A stretch of 34,129 bases of DNA from Dehalococcoidales bacterium. Lineage in GTDB: Bacteria > Chloroflexota > Dehalococcoidia > Dehalococcoidales > CSSed11-197. Position 1 is the stretch's first letter; every line of letters starts with the position of its first letter. The DNA is taken from contig JAQUQL010000006.1 in the NCBI GenBank assembly GCA_028716145.1, positions 1-34,129 of the forward strand. Direction: 5' to 3'. The translations under genes were made by a program, and so were the position numbers. Shown here piece after piece: positions 7,635 to 16,369 of the stretch. The notes beneath the pieces are model-generated. The model saw only the letters and a program-made list of their open reading frames with translations, was not told the origin of the DNA and ran no database searches.

Positions 7635-8129
7635 TTAGCCCATACTGGCTTCTGGTAGTTGCAGCTTAACCTGTGGAATTTTCACCACTACTGTTAAAGC
7701 CATCTTGTCGTGCAGTCCCTGGCGCCTCTCGTCAAAAGCCAGCATAATAAAACCAATTCCAAGAGTGAGGAAGCATACAAAATAACCCAGAAAGCGAACT
7801 ATTGCCCCTGAAAGAGTAAGGTGGGTGCCGTCTTCCTTTAATACCTTTATATTCATAACTATTTTTCCGGGTGTTTGCCCGCGCCAGAGCCAGAACACCA
7901 CACAATAGACCGCTGCAATTATCACCGTTATCCCAACAAAGGGATCTGGATAAAATACGGGGCTTAACCATTCTTCGGGATGCCAGGAACGGAAAAAGGA
8001 AAATATCCAGCGCCACGGAGCAGTCAGCACCCAGTTCATGGAACCAACAATCAGCCCGTCAATTAAAAAAGCTCCCAACCGCCGCCAGAACCCCGCATAT
8101 TCAATAACAATTTTTTCTTCCCGTTCCAT
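7635..8129 (-). CDS. RDD family membrane protein
   Basis: 164 residues from ATG at 8129, chosen because GGGAGG stands six bases upstream; a longer frame from 8204 would overlap the RluD gene. The RDD pattern is seen: AGFWRRLGAFLIDGLIVGS (Arg and Asp in TM1), a second TM at about 70-95, then WRGQTPGKIVMNIKV and a third hydrophobic stretch (VRFLGYFVCFLTLGIGFIMLAFDERRQGLHDKMA). RDD proteins are small integral membrane proteins, some linked to ion transport, mostly uncharacterised. Its position between rluD and gltX suggests only cotranscription. Confidence 0.88.
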   Translation of the reverse strand: MEREEKIVIEYAGFWRRLGAFLIDGLIVGSMNWVLTAPWRWIFSFFRSWHPEEWLSPVFYPDPFVGITVIIAAVYCVVFWLWRGQTPGKIVMNIKVLKEDGTHLTLSGAIVRFLGYFVCFLTLGIGFIMLAFDERRQGLHDKMALTVVVKIPQVKLQLPEASMG

Positions 8130-8184
8130 ATGCTGCCTCCCGGCCAGCTCGACCCCGATTATAGCACTGTTTGGCGAACCGCTT

Positions 8185-9087
8185 CTACGAGCGCAATGCA
8201 CCAATCACTTTTTCCAGATCCTGTGGCAGAGGAGAGGAAAATTCCACTTTATCACCCGATGATGGCAGTTTAAAAATCAAACTGGAAGCATGAAGAAACT
8301 GCCGGGAAAGAAGGCTGGAATGAAATCCATAGGTGGTGTCCCCCAGAATCGGATGCCCTATAGCTGCCAGATGCACCCTGATCTGGTGGGTTCGACCGGT
8401 TTCCGGCATCGCCTGAAGTAATGTATAAGATGAGATATATTCCATTACCCGATATCCGGTTCTGGCCAGCCGCCCGTTACCAGCGCTGGTAACTGCCATT
8501 TTTTTTCGATGGCTTCTGTCTCTGCCAATGGGAGCATCAATAAAACCGGTAGCCGGAGCAAGATTCCCCCTGACCAGGGCAGTGTAGGTTTTTTTAACCT
8601 GCCGGGTTTTAAACTGGTTTGCCAAATATACATGAGACTCCGGGTTCAGGGCAATTATTATTAAACCCGAAGTATCTTTATCCAGTCTATGCACGATACC
8701 GGGACGTCCGGCTTCTCCGCCGCAAACCTGCGGAGCATAACCCAGAACAGCATTTACAAGAGTGGAATCGGGATGTCCGGGTCCTGGATGAACCGAAAGG
8801 CCTGCAGGCTTGTCAACCACCAGGATATCTTTATCTTCATAAATGATTTGGATTGGTATTTTCTGAGCAATCAAATGAGATGGTTCCGGCTCAGGAATTG
8901 TTATAACAACTTCGTCGCCTTTATCAAGCCGATAAGACGGCTTGGAAACGAGAGAGTTAACCCGAACCAAGCCTTGCTCGATAAGCCTCTGGATCCTCGC
9001 CCGTGAAATGCCCTCCAGCTGGCTGGCAATGGCTTTATCCAACCGCAAACCAGCGGTATCGGCAGTAAAACTGTGCCTGGTTTCCAT
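8185..9087 (-). CDS. RluD-type pseudouridine synthase
   Basis: 300 residues. An N-terminal S4 RNA-binding domain (about 10-70: LRLDKAIASQLEGISRARIQRLIEQGLVRVN) is followed by the RsuA/RluD catalytic domain with PGIVHRLDKDTSGL; the Asp of HRLDKDTSG (D136) is the nucleophile that isomerises uridine. Other family motifs: VVDKPAGLSVHPGPGH and ETGRTHQIRVHLAAIGHPILGD. It modifies 23S rRNA; RluD (helix 69) and RluC/RluA cannot be separated by eye. ATG at 9087 is preferred over the adjacent ATG at 9090 because the Shine-Dalgarno AAGG is then five bases away. It begins within a few bases of the lspA stop, the usual lspA-rluD pairing. Confidence 0.93.
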   Translation of the reverse strand: METRHSFTADTAGLRLDKAIASQLEGISRARIQRLIEQGLVRVNSLVSKPSYRLDKGDEVVITIPEPEPSHLIAQKIPIQIIYEDKDILVVDKPAGLSVHPGPGHPDSTLVNAVLGYAPQVCGGEAGRPGIVHRLDKDTSGLIIIALNPESHVYLANQFKTRQVKKTYTALVRGNLAPATGFIDAPIGRDRSHRKKMAVTSAGNGRLARTGYRVMEYISSYTLLQAMPETGRTHQIRVHLAAIGHPILGDTTYGFHSSLLSRQFLHASSLIFKLPSSGDKVEFSSPLPQDLEKVIGALRS

Positions 9088-9094
9088 CATTACC

Positions 9095-9577
9095 TTACAG
9101 GTCTTTATAATTGACCAGAATCAAGAAAGCCAGAAGCAGCGCTCCAACAACAATAGCGGAATCAGCCACGTTGAAAGTAGGCCAGAAACTGAAATTTATA
9201 AAGTCAACCACAAACCCCAGATTGTATCGATCGATCAGATTGCCCAGAGTTCCTGCACTGACAAGCCCCATCGCTATCTTTCCCGTTTTGGTATCCAAAA
9301 ACGGAATCATACGGCGCATTAACACTATTACTGCCAGCATCACAAGCAGGCTTATAGTGGAAAAGATGGTGAAAAAGGTTGCACCATCCTGGAATATCCC
9401 AAAGGAAGCGCCTGTATTTTGCAGATAGGTCAGGCGGAAAAAACCCTCAGGCGGACGTGATTCACCAACATAGAAATTGGTGCGAACCCAGAACTTGGTA
9501 ATCTGGTCCAGCGGAACCAGCACCAGTAATGGAAGAAAATATAAACCCAGTCCCTTTAATTGTTCTCTAAGCTGCAA
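9095..9577 (-). CDS. lspA: Lipoprotein signal peptidase (signal peptidase II)
   Basis: 160 residues with four hydrophobic segments (about 9-27, 66-88, 100-112, 137-157), an inner-membrane aspartyl protease that cleaves prolipoproteins before the lipidated Cys. The catalytic Asp residues are D116 in GNLIDR and D139 in FNVADS, with the conserved NTGASFG motif at 54-60. The start is TTG at 9577 with AAAGGAA upstream. Likely substrates in this window are the lipoproteins at 20167, 20561 and 27391. It follows the DksA-like gene by 15 bases and leads into the RluD gene. Confidence 0.96.
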   Translation of the reverse strand: MQLREQLKGLGLYFLPLLVLVPLDQITKFWVRTNFYVGESRPPEGFFRLTYLQNTGASFGIFQDGATFFTIFSTISLLVMLAVIVLMRRMIPFLDTKTGKIAMGLVSAGTLGNLIDRYNLGFVVDFINFSFWPTFNVADSAIVVGALLLAFLILVNYKDL

Positions 9578-9592
9578 GAGTCTTGTATTCCT

Positions 9593-9940
9593 TTACTTGG
9601 CCGATTTACAGCTGACGCACAGCCTTGCCTGGGGAATAAATTCAAGCCTTTCGTAGGCAATAGCCTTGCCACATTTTTCACATATGCCATAGGTGCCGTT
9701 GCCAAACTTTTCCAGGGCAACTTCAACATCCATTATCTGTTCGATAAGCCGCTTCTCCATCGCCAGCCGGTTTTCAATATCAGCGGTTTCGGCAGCTTCT
9801 TCCTCTTTTTTCCCATACGGGCTGCCTTCACGCCGGTTCTCTTCCCCTCCAATATCCCGTATCTGCTCCAGTTGTTCTTTCAGGCGCAACAGGTCAGCTT
9901 CCAGTTTTTCTTTCATCGGCTTGTATTTCTTTTCCACCAC
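9593..9940 (-). CDS. DksA/TraR-type zinc-finger protein
   Basis: 115 residues. A long N-terminal helical, charge-rich region (about 1-80, coiled-coil-like: MKEKLEADLLRLKEQLEQIRDI) is followed by a C4 zinc finger C87-x2-C90 and C108-x2-C111 in GTYGICEKCGKAIAYERLEFIPQARLCVSCK. This is the DksA/TraR C4-type family, whose members bind the RNA polymerase secondary channel. It is shorter than E. coli DksA and lacks an obvious DxxDxA coiled-coil tip, so it may be a YocK/YteA-like relative rather than a ppGpp cofactor. GTG at 9940 is supported by AAGGAG six bases upstream. It heads the minus-strand run dksA-like, lspA, rluD, RDD, gltX, radical SAM. Confidence 0.88.
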   Translation of the reverse strand: MVEKKYKPMKEKLEADLLRLKEQLEQIRDIGGEENRREGSPYGKKEEEAAETADIENRLAMEKRLIEQIMDVEVALEKFGNGTYGICEKCGKAIAYERLEFIPQARLCVSCKSAK

Positions 9941-9957
9941 TGGCCGCTCCTTGTGTT

Positions 9958-9988
9958 CACAAGAACCGTGAACTTTTTATTTCTTGTG
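9958..9988. repeat. Inverted repeat upstream of the DksA-like gene
   Basis: CACAAGAA (9958-9965) and TTCTTGTG (9981-9988) are perfect 8-bp inverted arms 15 bases apart, ending 18 bases upstream of the GTG start at 9940, within its likely promoter/leader. It could be an operator or a leader hairpin; nothing distinguishes these. Confidence 0.4.
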
Positions 9989-10032
9989 TGTATATGTGCA
10001 CAGACGCTTCGGTTGGATAATTATGAGAACTG

Positions 10033-10052
10033 AAGAACCGGAGACGGTTCTT
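10033..10052. repeat. Hairpin with GAGA loop in the dksA-like/pyrD gap
   Basis: AAGAACCG (10033-10040) and CGGTTCTT (10045-10052) form a perfect 8-bp stem around GAGA. No T-run follows on either strand, so it is not an obvious terminator. The left arm repeats the AAGAACCG at 9961-9968. The rest of the 320-base divergent gap holds the pyrD promoter and no recognisable gene. Confidence 0.4.
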
Positions 10053-10195
10053 GGCGAGATTAATAACAGTTAAAGGCAGGAGTTCCCCGACTGCAGAATT
10101 CCAAACATTCCAAGCCCCAGAAACCTCCACAACAAATGGCGTTTTTGCTAATAGACTGCAACTGGAAAACTTTACCTTTCACAAGATTAGTTTAG

Positions 10196-10221
10196 CCTAT
10201 CGCCTTTGTTTTGGCAATAGG
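10196..10221. repeat. Imperfect inverted repeat beside the pyrD promoter
   Basis: CCTATCGCC (10196-10204) can pair with GGCAATAGG (10213-10221) with one mismatch. It abuts the putative -35 of pyrD at 10222, a location suited to an operator; no regulator can be named. Confidence 0.3.
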
Positions 10222-10250
10222 TTGTAGGCAAACGTTAAGTAAACTATAAT
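10222..10250 (+). promoter_or_regulatory. Promoter of pyrD
   Basis: TTGTAG (10222-10227, weak), a 17-nt spacer, and a perfect TATAAT (10245-10250). The start would fall only about seven bases before the ATG at 10264, implying a very short leader. Confidence 0.45.
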
Positions 10251-10263
10251 CAATAGGAAAACT

Positions 10264-11196
10264 ATGAACACAAATCTTGAAATCGAACTTTTTACCCAAA
10301 CCGGCAAACCCCTAAAGCTAAAAAACCCTCTTCTGCTTGCTTCTGGTACCTGCGGGTATGTTTGCGAGCTGGAGAGCTTTACCGATTTATCCATACCAGG
10401 AGGCTTCATCGCCAAAGGAACTACCCTTCATCCCAGGGAAGGTAACCCGCAACCACGGATCGCAGAAACTGAAAACGGCATGCTTAACGCAATCGGCCTG
10501 GAAAATATAGGGGTCGAAGCCCTGGTCAAAGAAAAGGCCCCGGTTTGGGAAAATCTCGGCATCACTGTTTTTGCCAACATCGCCGGCTCAACCATTGATG
10601 AGTATTCTGCTGTAGCCGAAAGCCTTGAAGGGGTTAAGGGTATTGCGGGTGTTGAGCTCAATATAAGCTGCCCCAATGTGAAAGCTGGCGGGGTGGAATT
10701 CGGGCTCAACCCGAAAATGGCAGCGGAAATAACTGCCGCCGTCAGAAAAGCTACCACCCTGCCCCTTATCGTCAAACTGTCTCCGGGATCAGGGCGCACT
10801 ACCGAAATAGCCCAGGCGGTTGCCTCTGCCGGTGCAGATGCAATTACCTTGATAAACACTTTCAGGGGTATGGCGATCGATACATCAAGGCGTAAACCAT
10901 TACTGGGTAACGTCACCGGAGGGCTTTCCGGCCCGGTTCTCAAACCGGTTGCACTGGCTATGGTTTATGAAGCAGCAGGGATTGTTGATATTCCTGTGAT
11001 AGCTTGTGGCGGCATATCTTCCGCAGAAGATGCCATCGAGTTTATCATGGCAGGCGCCAGTGCATTCCAGGTCGGTACAGCATTTATGGTAGATCCAGGG
11101 CTTCCTTCCAAAATATTATCGAGCCTGGAAAAATTTTTATCCGAGCAGGGTATTAAAGATGTGGCAGAAATCAAAGGTTGTGCCCGCAACGGGTAA
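10264..11196 (+). CDS. pyrD: Dihydroorotate dehydrogenase, class 1B-like catalytic subunit
   Basis: 310 residues; oxidises dihydroorotate to orotate in pyrimidine synthesis, with FMN in a beta/alpha barrel. The catalytic base is Cys136 in VELNISCPNVK, which marks class 1 (class 2 uses Ser). Other motifs: NPLLLASGTCGY, FIAKGTTLHPREGNPQPR, NAIGLENIGV, PLIVKLSP, TLINTFRGMAID, GGLSGPVLKPVAL, IACGGISSAEDAIEFIMAGASAFQVGTA. It looks like the PyrDB type that pairs with the PyrK iron-sulfur/FAD subunit, but no pyrK is adjacent. ATG at 10264 has AGGA upstream. The end overlaps the serine hydrolase gene. Confidence 0.93.
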   Translation: MNTNLEIELFTQTGKPLKLKNPLLLASGTCGYVCELESFTDLSIPGGFIAKGTTLHPREGNPQPRIAETENGMLNAIGLENIGVEALVKEKAPVWENLGITVFANIAGSTIDEYSAVAESLEGVKGIAGVELNISCPNVKAGGVEFGLNPKMAAEITAAVRKATTLPLIVKLSPGSGRTTEIAQAVASAGADAITLINTFRGMAIDTSRRKPLLGNVTGGLSGPVLKPVALAMVYEAAGIVDIPVIACGGISSAEDAIEFIMAGASAFQVGTAFMVDPGLPSKILSSLEKFLSEQGIKDVAEIKGCARNG

Positions 11197-12784
11197 AACG
11201 GCGGGCTTTCTATTTAAAAGAGGGGTAACGCTGGCTTGTGCAATTTGCCTGGCCTGGGTCACAATATCCTTTTTTCCTCCTGTCTACAATGTCGCTGCTC
11301 TAGATTCTCCTGACAAGTTCGCTCAAATGGATGCTTTTATCCAAAATATAATGGCAGAGGACTCCGTCCCGGGTGCTTCTGTTGTTGTAGTTCATGGAGA
11401 AAGCGCTGTTTATACAAAGGGATTTGGCATTACCAGCGTAGAAAAACCCCGTCCGGTTGATGAGAATACGGTTTTTGTCCTTGCCAGTGTATCAAAGTCA
11501 TTCACCGCTCTTGGAGTACTGCTTCTCAGAGACAACGGCATCATCGATATAGACAAACCGGTAGTAAAATACCTGCCGGATTTTTCTCTTGCAGACAGTT
11601 CGGCTTCATCAAAAATCACCGTTCGCCATCTGCTTACCCATACCAGCGGCATTCCGGGCTCGCTGGCAGAACCTCAGGGATACTTCAACGGGTCTGATGC
11701 CATGACTGATATGGTAAAAGACCTGTCAGGCTTGAAACTCAATAACCCTCCCGGCAAATCATTTGAATACTCAAACCTGAACTATTTTCTTCTCGGGGCA
11801 GTTATAGAAGCCGTCACCGGGCAGAAGTTTGAAAATTATATGGCTCAAGCAGTATTTGCCCCTGTTGGCCTTGAGCACACCACCCTTGATCAGGACAAAG
11901 CTGAGGAATGGGGAAGAGCATATGGCCATCAGCCGGTTTTCGGCCAGGTCGTGGAACGCAGCATGCCGGTTTTCCGAAGCGCTGCTCCCGCTGGTTGGGT
12001 TATGAGCAATGCGAAGGATATGGGCCGCTGGTTGAGTTTATTTTTAAACGATGGGATGCTTGACGGGAAGCAACTGGTAAAAAGTGATACTATCAGAGAG
12101 ATGATAACCCCGGCCACCTATTACAATAAAGACGGTCACACAGTTGGTTACGGAATGGGGTGGCTGGTAGATACCGATGCAAATGGTATAAAACGCATAT
12201 GGCATGGCGGAGATACCCCCAGCTTTTGTGCCGATATGATGATCCTGCCAGATTACTCAACCGGCGTTACTGCGGTTATCAACAGCCAGACCAGCGCACA
12301 AGGCCACCTCATCGCTCCCGGGCTGGCCAACCTGTTTTTGGATATCGAACTGGAACAGCTTGCTTCACCATGGTGGGCACACTGGAAAACCATCGATTCG
12401 TTCTCATTCGGCGTTTTCGCTATCAGCTTTTTATTGATAACGGGGCTGGCGTTATTCATATGGAGGCTGGTATGCAAGCTGCGCTGCCGTCATTACGTAT
12501 TATACAAACCCCGCATACCGGCAAAATGGCTTCCGGCCAGGTTAATCTTTCTCTACAATATTCCGCTGGCTGCTTATTGCCTGCTGGCAATCATTGGCTA
12601 TGTTACCTTCAGACTGATCTATGGATATAATGTCTTCAAAGTGATAGGGGACACTCTCCTGGTAGCTCCCCCCAGTATATGGGCAGCAACGATATCTGTA
12701 TTTGCATTGGTAGCTTTATGGTCAATAACCCTTTCGACTGTTACTGTTTTTATTCGCCGTAACCATAACACAAACCAAAGGTAA
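11159..12784 (+). CDS. Beta-lactamase-like serine hydrolase with C-terminal membrane segments
   Basis: 541 residues. An N-terminal hydrophobic stretch (about 22-42) looks like an uncleaved signal anchor or signal peptide. The class C beta-lactamase/DD-peptidase-type domain (about 52-400) has SVSK (S110, K113; SxxK), YSN (204-206) and HGG (349-351), with RHLLTHTSGIPG. Three hydrophobic segments follow (about 412-435, 467-490, 505-530), so the catalytic domain is probably extracytoplasmic and membrane-bound. Substrate unknown: peptidoglycan peptide, ester or beta-lactam are all possible. The ATG overlaps the 3' end of pyrD by 38 bases; an alternative GTG at 11180 has poorer Shine-Dalgarno spacing, so the start is uncertain. 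Confidence 0.88.
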   Translation: MWQKSKVVPATGKTAGFLFKRGVTLACAICLAWVTISFFPPVYNVAALDSPDKFAQMDAFIQNIMAEDSVPGASVVVVHGESAVYTKGFGITSVEKPRPVDENTVFVLASVSKSFTALGVLLLRDNGIIDIDKPVVKYLPDFSLADSSASSKITVRHLLTHTSGIPGSLAEPQGYFNGSDAMTDMVKDLSGLKLNNPPGKSFEYSNLNYFLLGAVIEAVTGQKFENYMAQAVFAPVGLEHTTLDQDKAEEWGRAYGHQPVFGQVVERSMPVFRSAAPAGWVMSNAKDMGRWLSLFLNDGMLDGKQLVKSDTIREMITPATYYNKDGHTVGYGMGWLVDTDANGIKRIWHGGDTPSFCADMMILPDYSTGVTAVINSQTSAQGHLIAPGLANLFLDIELEQLASPWWAHWKTIDSFSFGVFAISFLLITGLALFIWRLVCKLRCRHYVLYKPRIPAKWLPARLIFLYNIPLAAYCLLAIIGYVTFRLIYGYNVFKVIGDTLLVAPPSIWAATISVFALVALWSITLSTVTVFIRRNHNTNQR

Positions 12785-12797
12785 TACAGTTATTTGT

Positions 12798-12826
12798 TTG
12801 CCCCTCCCATATCCGGGTGATATACT
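12798..12826 (+). promoter_or_regulatory. Promoter of gatC-gatA
   Basis: TTGCCC (12798-12803), a 17-nt spacer and TATACT (12821-12826) preceded by TGA, an extended -10. The predicted start is near 12833, about 17 bases before the TTG of gatC. Confidence 0.55.
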
Positions 12827-12849
12827 TTAGACGTTTACGGAGGTATAGA

Positions 12850-13140
12850 TTGAAACTCAACCGCGAAGAAGTTCTCCATATTGCCAGGTTGGCCAGGGTT
12901 GGTATTACCGAGGAAGAAATAGACAAGTTCTCCCGACAACTTTCCGATATACTGGAGAATTTTGAGGTACTGAGCCAGGTTGATACCGATGGCATACCCC
13001 CAACCGCTCAGCCCAACATGCTTCACACTATCATTAAAGAAGATCGCGCAAATCCCTCGCTGGGCAGAGAACAAGCCCTTGCCAATGCCCCTGCACGTGA
13101 GGGTGAATTTTTTAAAATCCGCCCGGTTCTGGAAAAGTAA
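12850..13140 (+). CDS. gatC: Asp/Glu-tRNA amidotransferase subunit C
   Basis: 96 residues from TTG at 12850, the usual GatC length. The TTG is chosen because GGAGGT ends five bases before it, and the product then opens MKLNREEVLHIARLARVGITEEEID, the canonical GatC N-terminus; an upstream ATG at 12817 lies inside the promoter. GatC is the small scaffold that wraps GatA and GatB. It lies 31 bases before gatA. GatB, the kinase/tRNA-binding subunit, is not in this window. Confidence 0.94.
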   Translation: MKLNREEVLHIARLARVGITEEEIDKFSRQLSDILENFEVLSQVDTDGIPPTAQPNMLHTIIKEDRANPSLGREQALANAPAREGEFFKIRPVLEK

Positions 13141-13171
13141 AACCGGTTTGAATAACTAAACAGGAGCAACT

Positions 13172-14638
13172 TTGAACCAGCTAGAAAATCTTACCATCAG
13201 CCAGGCGCACCAATTGCTGAAAAAACGCGAATTCTCATCTGTAGAGCTTACAGGTGCATACATTGACCGTGTTGAAAAAGTAGAAAACCATATTCAGGCG
13301 CTCGTCACCCAAACTGCTGAAGTTGCAATGCAGCAGGCAGCCAGAGCTGATGAACGAATCGCTAAAGATGATATCGGTCCCCTCACCGGGATTCCCGGCA
13401 TCATCAAAGATGTTATTTGCACTAAAGGAATTCGAACCACCTGTTCATCAAAAATGCTTGAAAACTTTATTCCACCCTACAATGCAGCTGTCATAGAACG
13501 GCTTGAAGCCGCCGGCATGGTGATGATGGGTAAAGCCAACATGGATGAATTTGCCATGGGCTCTTCCAATGAAAACTCGGCCTTTTTCCCCACTCGCAAT
13601 CCATGGGATATCACTCGTGTCCCCGGTGGTTCCAGCGGCGGTTCAGCCGCATCGGTTGCTGCTGGAGAAGCGTTGTATTCACTCGGCTCCGATACCGGCG
13701 GAAGCATCCGCCTTCCAGCCAGTTTCTGCAACCTGGTTGGGCTTAAGCCAACCTATGGAAGGGTAAGTCGCTATGGTCTGGTGGCATTTGCCAGTTCGCT
13801 GGACCAGATAGGGCCATTTGCCCGAACAGTGACTGACGCGGCCATGGTCTTTTCCACCATAGCAGGTTTCGACGAACGCGATTCCACTTCTGTTAATCAA
13901 AGAATAGAAAATTTCACCGATCATCTGGACGGTGATATACGTGGTATGAAAATCGGAGTCCCCAAAGAGTACTTCGTTGAAGGCATGCAGCCAGGAGTCA
14001 AACAGAGCATTGAAGATGCAATCAGGAACCTCGAGCAACTGGGAGCAATTGTAGACCGATCAGCCAGCCTCCCTTCTACTCCATACGCCCTGGCAGTTTA
14101 TTATATTCTGGCACCATCCGAAGCCTCCGCCAACCTTGCCCGTTACGATGGAGTAAAATATGGTTATGCTTACCCGGATTCGGAAAACATGTGGGAAGTA
14201 ATGGAAAAAACCCGCGAATTTGGCTTCGGGCCTGAAGTAAAACGTCGAATAATGCTGGGCACGTATGCTCTAAGTGCCGGCTATTACGACGCCTATTATC
14301 TCAAGGCGCAAAAAGTGCGTACTATAATCTGTCGAGAATTCTCTACTGCGTTTGAAAAATACGATGCACTGGTAGCACCCACTGCACCCTGTATAGCTTT
14401 CAAAATGGGCGAAAAGCTGGATGATCCAATGCAGATGTATCTAACCGATGTATGCACTCTGCCAATAAACATCGCCGGCATCCCGGCGATATCTATTCCG
14501 GCAGGATTCTCTGAAGGTATGCCGGTAGGACTGCAAATCATGGCAAAACCATTTAATGAAGACGCCCTTTTCAGAATTGGCTACGCATATGAACAGTCTA
14601 CCGACTGGCACAAACAAAGACCGTCCCTCCCCATTTAA
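13172..14638 (+). CDS. gatA: Asp/Glu-tRNA amidotransferase subunit A
   Basis: 488 residues, amidase-signature family; releases ammonia from Gln or Asn for amidation of misacylated Glu-tRNA(Gln) or Asp-tRNA(Asn). The Ser-cisSer-Lys triad is complete: K79 (PGIIKDVICTKG), S154 (PGGSSGGSAAS) and S178 (GSDTGGSIRLPA). NMDEFAMGSSNENSAF and GYYDAYYLKAQKVR are GatA-specific. The start is TTG at 13172 with AGGAG upstream. It follows gatC, as in many genomes, and lies 50 bases before an ABC transporter gene that is probably an independent unit. Confidence 0.97.
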   Translation: MNQLENLTISQAHQLLKKREFSSVELTGAYIDRVEKVENHIQALVTQTAEVAMQQAARADERIAKDDIGPLTGIPGIIKDVICTKGIRTTCSSKMLENFIPPYNAAVIERLEAAGMVMMGKANMDEFAMGSSNENSAFFPTRNPWDITRVPGGSSGGSAASVAAGEALYSLGSDTGGSIRLPASFCNLVGLKPTYGRVSRYGLVAFASSLDQIGPFARTVTDAAMVFSTIAGFDERDSTSVNQRIENFTDHLDGDIRGMKIGVPKEYFVEGMQPGVKQSIEDAIRNLEQLGAIVDRSASLPSTPYALAVYYILAPSEASANLARYDGVKYGYAYPDSENMWEVMEKTREFGFGPEVKRRIMLGTYALSAGYYDAYYLKAQKVRTIICREFSTAFEKYDALVAPTAPCIAFKMGEKLDDPMQMYLTDVCTLPINIAGIPAISIPAGFSEGMPVGLQIMAKPFNEDALFRIGYAYEQSTDWHKQRPSLPI

Positions 14639-14688
14639 GGTAGATTGCAGTATTTTTTAACGATCGGAAGTAGTGGTTTCATCCAGCG

Positions 14689-15612
14689 ATGATAGAAGTA
14701 AATAATTTAACCAAAAAATTTAAAAGCACACTGGCAGTTGATGATATCAGTCTTAAAATAAACGAAGGTGAAGTGTTTGGCTGCCTGGGTCACAACGGAG
14801 CCGGAAAAACTACCACCATGCGTCTCATACTGGGCTTGCTGCGCCCAACCTCTGGTACAGCTCACGTGTGGGGAAAACCGCTGAGCCAGAATCCGCACCT
14901 CCGCCGCAAGGTTGGAGTACTGCTTGAAAATGACGGTCTTTATGAAAACCTTTCCGGTGAAGATAACCTCGATTACTACGCCCGATTGTATGAAATACCA
15001 GACCGCAAGAACCGGGTATCATCACTGCTTGAGTACACAGGTCTGGACTCACGCAGAAAAGATAAAGTCGGCACTTATTCCAGGGGAATGCGGCGTAAGC
15101 TTGGCCTGGCGCGCTCTATCCTGCATTATCCATCAGTACTTCTTCTGGACGAACCCTCCGCAGGCCTTGATCCGGAAGTCCAGAAAATGGTGAGGGATCT
15201 CATACTCAACCTTGCCAGAGAGGAAAAAATCCTTATTTTTCTTAACTCCCATGACCTTGATGAAGTCGAGCGTATCTGTGACCGCATCGCGATTCTCCAG
15301 CGTGGCAGGGTGATCGCCTGTGATTCGATCAAAAATCTGCGCTCAGCTTCCAGTGAACCCGGGGTTGTAATAGTTCTGGATGAGAAAGAAAATCCCGACA
15401 AAGCTGCAAGCGTGATAGAATCATTTGAAGATGTAGAAAGGATCAACCAGACAAATGGGAAAATCAGGGTGGTTTTCAAACAGGGAAAATCTCCTGATCT
15501 GCTGCCAGCCCTGGTCAACGCCGGAATCCGGGTAAGTGAAATCAGTCGAACCAGCCGCTCCCTGGAAGATATTTACCTCGAAATCATACACAGGGAGGAA
15601 AAGCAAAAATGA
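14689..15612 (+). CDS. ABC transporter ATP-binding protein
   Basis: 307 residues, CcmA/DRR-type ATPase of an ABC-2 exporter. Walker A is GHNGAGKTT (34-42), the signature is YSRGMRRKL (130-138), Walker B is VLLLDEPSAGLD (150-161), and the H-loop is NSHDLDEVE. The C-terminal about 80 residues form the accessory domain of this class. The signature has SRGMR in place of LSGGQ, common in this subfamily. It overlaps the permease gene by four bases (ATGA), so the two are coupled. The cargo cannot be told; this class includes drug, lipid and antibiotic exporters. Confidence 0.93.
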   Translation: MIEVNNLTKKFKSTLAVDDISLKINEGEVFGCLGHNGAGKTTTMRLILGLLRPTSGTAHVWGKPLSQNPHLRRKVGVLLENDGLYENLSGEDNLDYYARLYEIPDRKNRVSSLLEYTGLDSRRKDKVGTYSRGMRRKLGLARSILHYPSVLLLDEPSAGLDPEVQKMVRDLILNLAREEKILIFLNSHDLDEVERICDRIAILQRGRVIACDSIKNLRSASSEPGVVIVLDEKENPDKAASVIESFEDVERINQTNGKIRVVFKQGKSPDLLPALVNAGIRVSEISRTSRSLEDIYLEIIHREEKQK

Positions 15613-16313
15613 CCATTTGCATGGTTATAGCTCGCAAAGAGATAAGAGAGCTGCTTTCCAATCGTAATACAATGCTAACCTCTCTGGGAGTTGCTCTGGT
15701 TTTTGCCGTAATATATGGGTTGGGTTTAACCGAAGAGGGCTCCATCGGAGGGGTAATATCAGTTGATGGCACTTTATTTTTCCTGTCTATAATGCTGGGA
15801 GTATTTATGGCCTACTCTTTAACCGGGCACGTATTTTACAAGGAAAAAACCGACCGGATCATCGAAACCCTGCTGACAAGCCCGGCAACACTGCGCCAGA
15901 TCTGGCTTGGGAAAGTGCTTGCGGTCAGCGCAGTCTCCTATATTCTGGCCTTGATTGCTGTAGCGGTTCTGCTGATTATTACTGCAATCCGCAACCAGGG
16001 GATTGTATTACCTGGAGGACCGGTTATCTTTCACATATTTTTAGTGGTACCGGTTTTTATAGCCGCTTTTGTCGGCTTGAATGGAGTAGCCCAGCTGGCT
16101 TTGGGAATGAAAGAAAACCGCCTGCTCGGTTTTATAATATTTATACCTCTTTTTGCCGGTCTTTATGGTTTGGGTTTCAGTATCGGGGCAGTTACTACCA
16201 TAACCTGGCTTTACTCCGCGCTCGTGCTGGCTGGCGCTTGGTTGCTTTTGGTTCTGGCTGCTTTTATTGTTCGCTTTTTATCTACCGAAAGAATAGTTAC
16301 TTCACTGGGATAA
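15609..16313 (+). CDS. ABC-2 type permease
   Basis: 234 residues with about six membrane segments (roughly 25-40, 55-77, 100-125, 135-160, 168-190, 200-225). Features of ABC-2 permeases: an N-terminal RKEIRELLSNRNTMLTS block, and FYKEKTDRIIETLLTSPATLRQIWLGKVLAV between TM2 and TM3, the region contacting the ATPase. GGAGG lies upstream and the start overlaps the ATPase stop. It would work with the preceding ATPase as a heterotetrameric exporter; substrate unknown. Confidence 0.9.
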   Translation: MTICMVIARKEIRELLSNRNTMLTSLGVALVFAVIYGLGLTEEGSIGGVISVDGTLFFLSIMLGVFMAYSLTGHVFYKEKTDRIIETLLTSPATLRQIWLGKVLAVSAVSYILALIAVAVLLIITAIRNQGIVLPGGPVIFHIFLVVPVFIAAFVGLNGVAQLALGMKENRLLGFIIFIPLFAGLYGLGFSIGAVTTITWLYSALVLAGAWLLLVLAAFIVRFLSTERIVTSLG

Positions 16314-16369
16314 TATCTGCTACAATAAAACAAATTATACTTATCGTTTCTGTTTATTGAGGTGCTGCG

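Noticed and set aside
12817-12849. ATG at 12817 as an upstream start of gatC.
   Set aside because: It lies within the promoter -10 region and adds a basic extension not found in GatC; TTG at 12850 has a strong Shine-Dalgarno and the canonical N-terminus.
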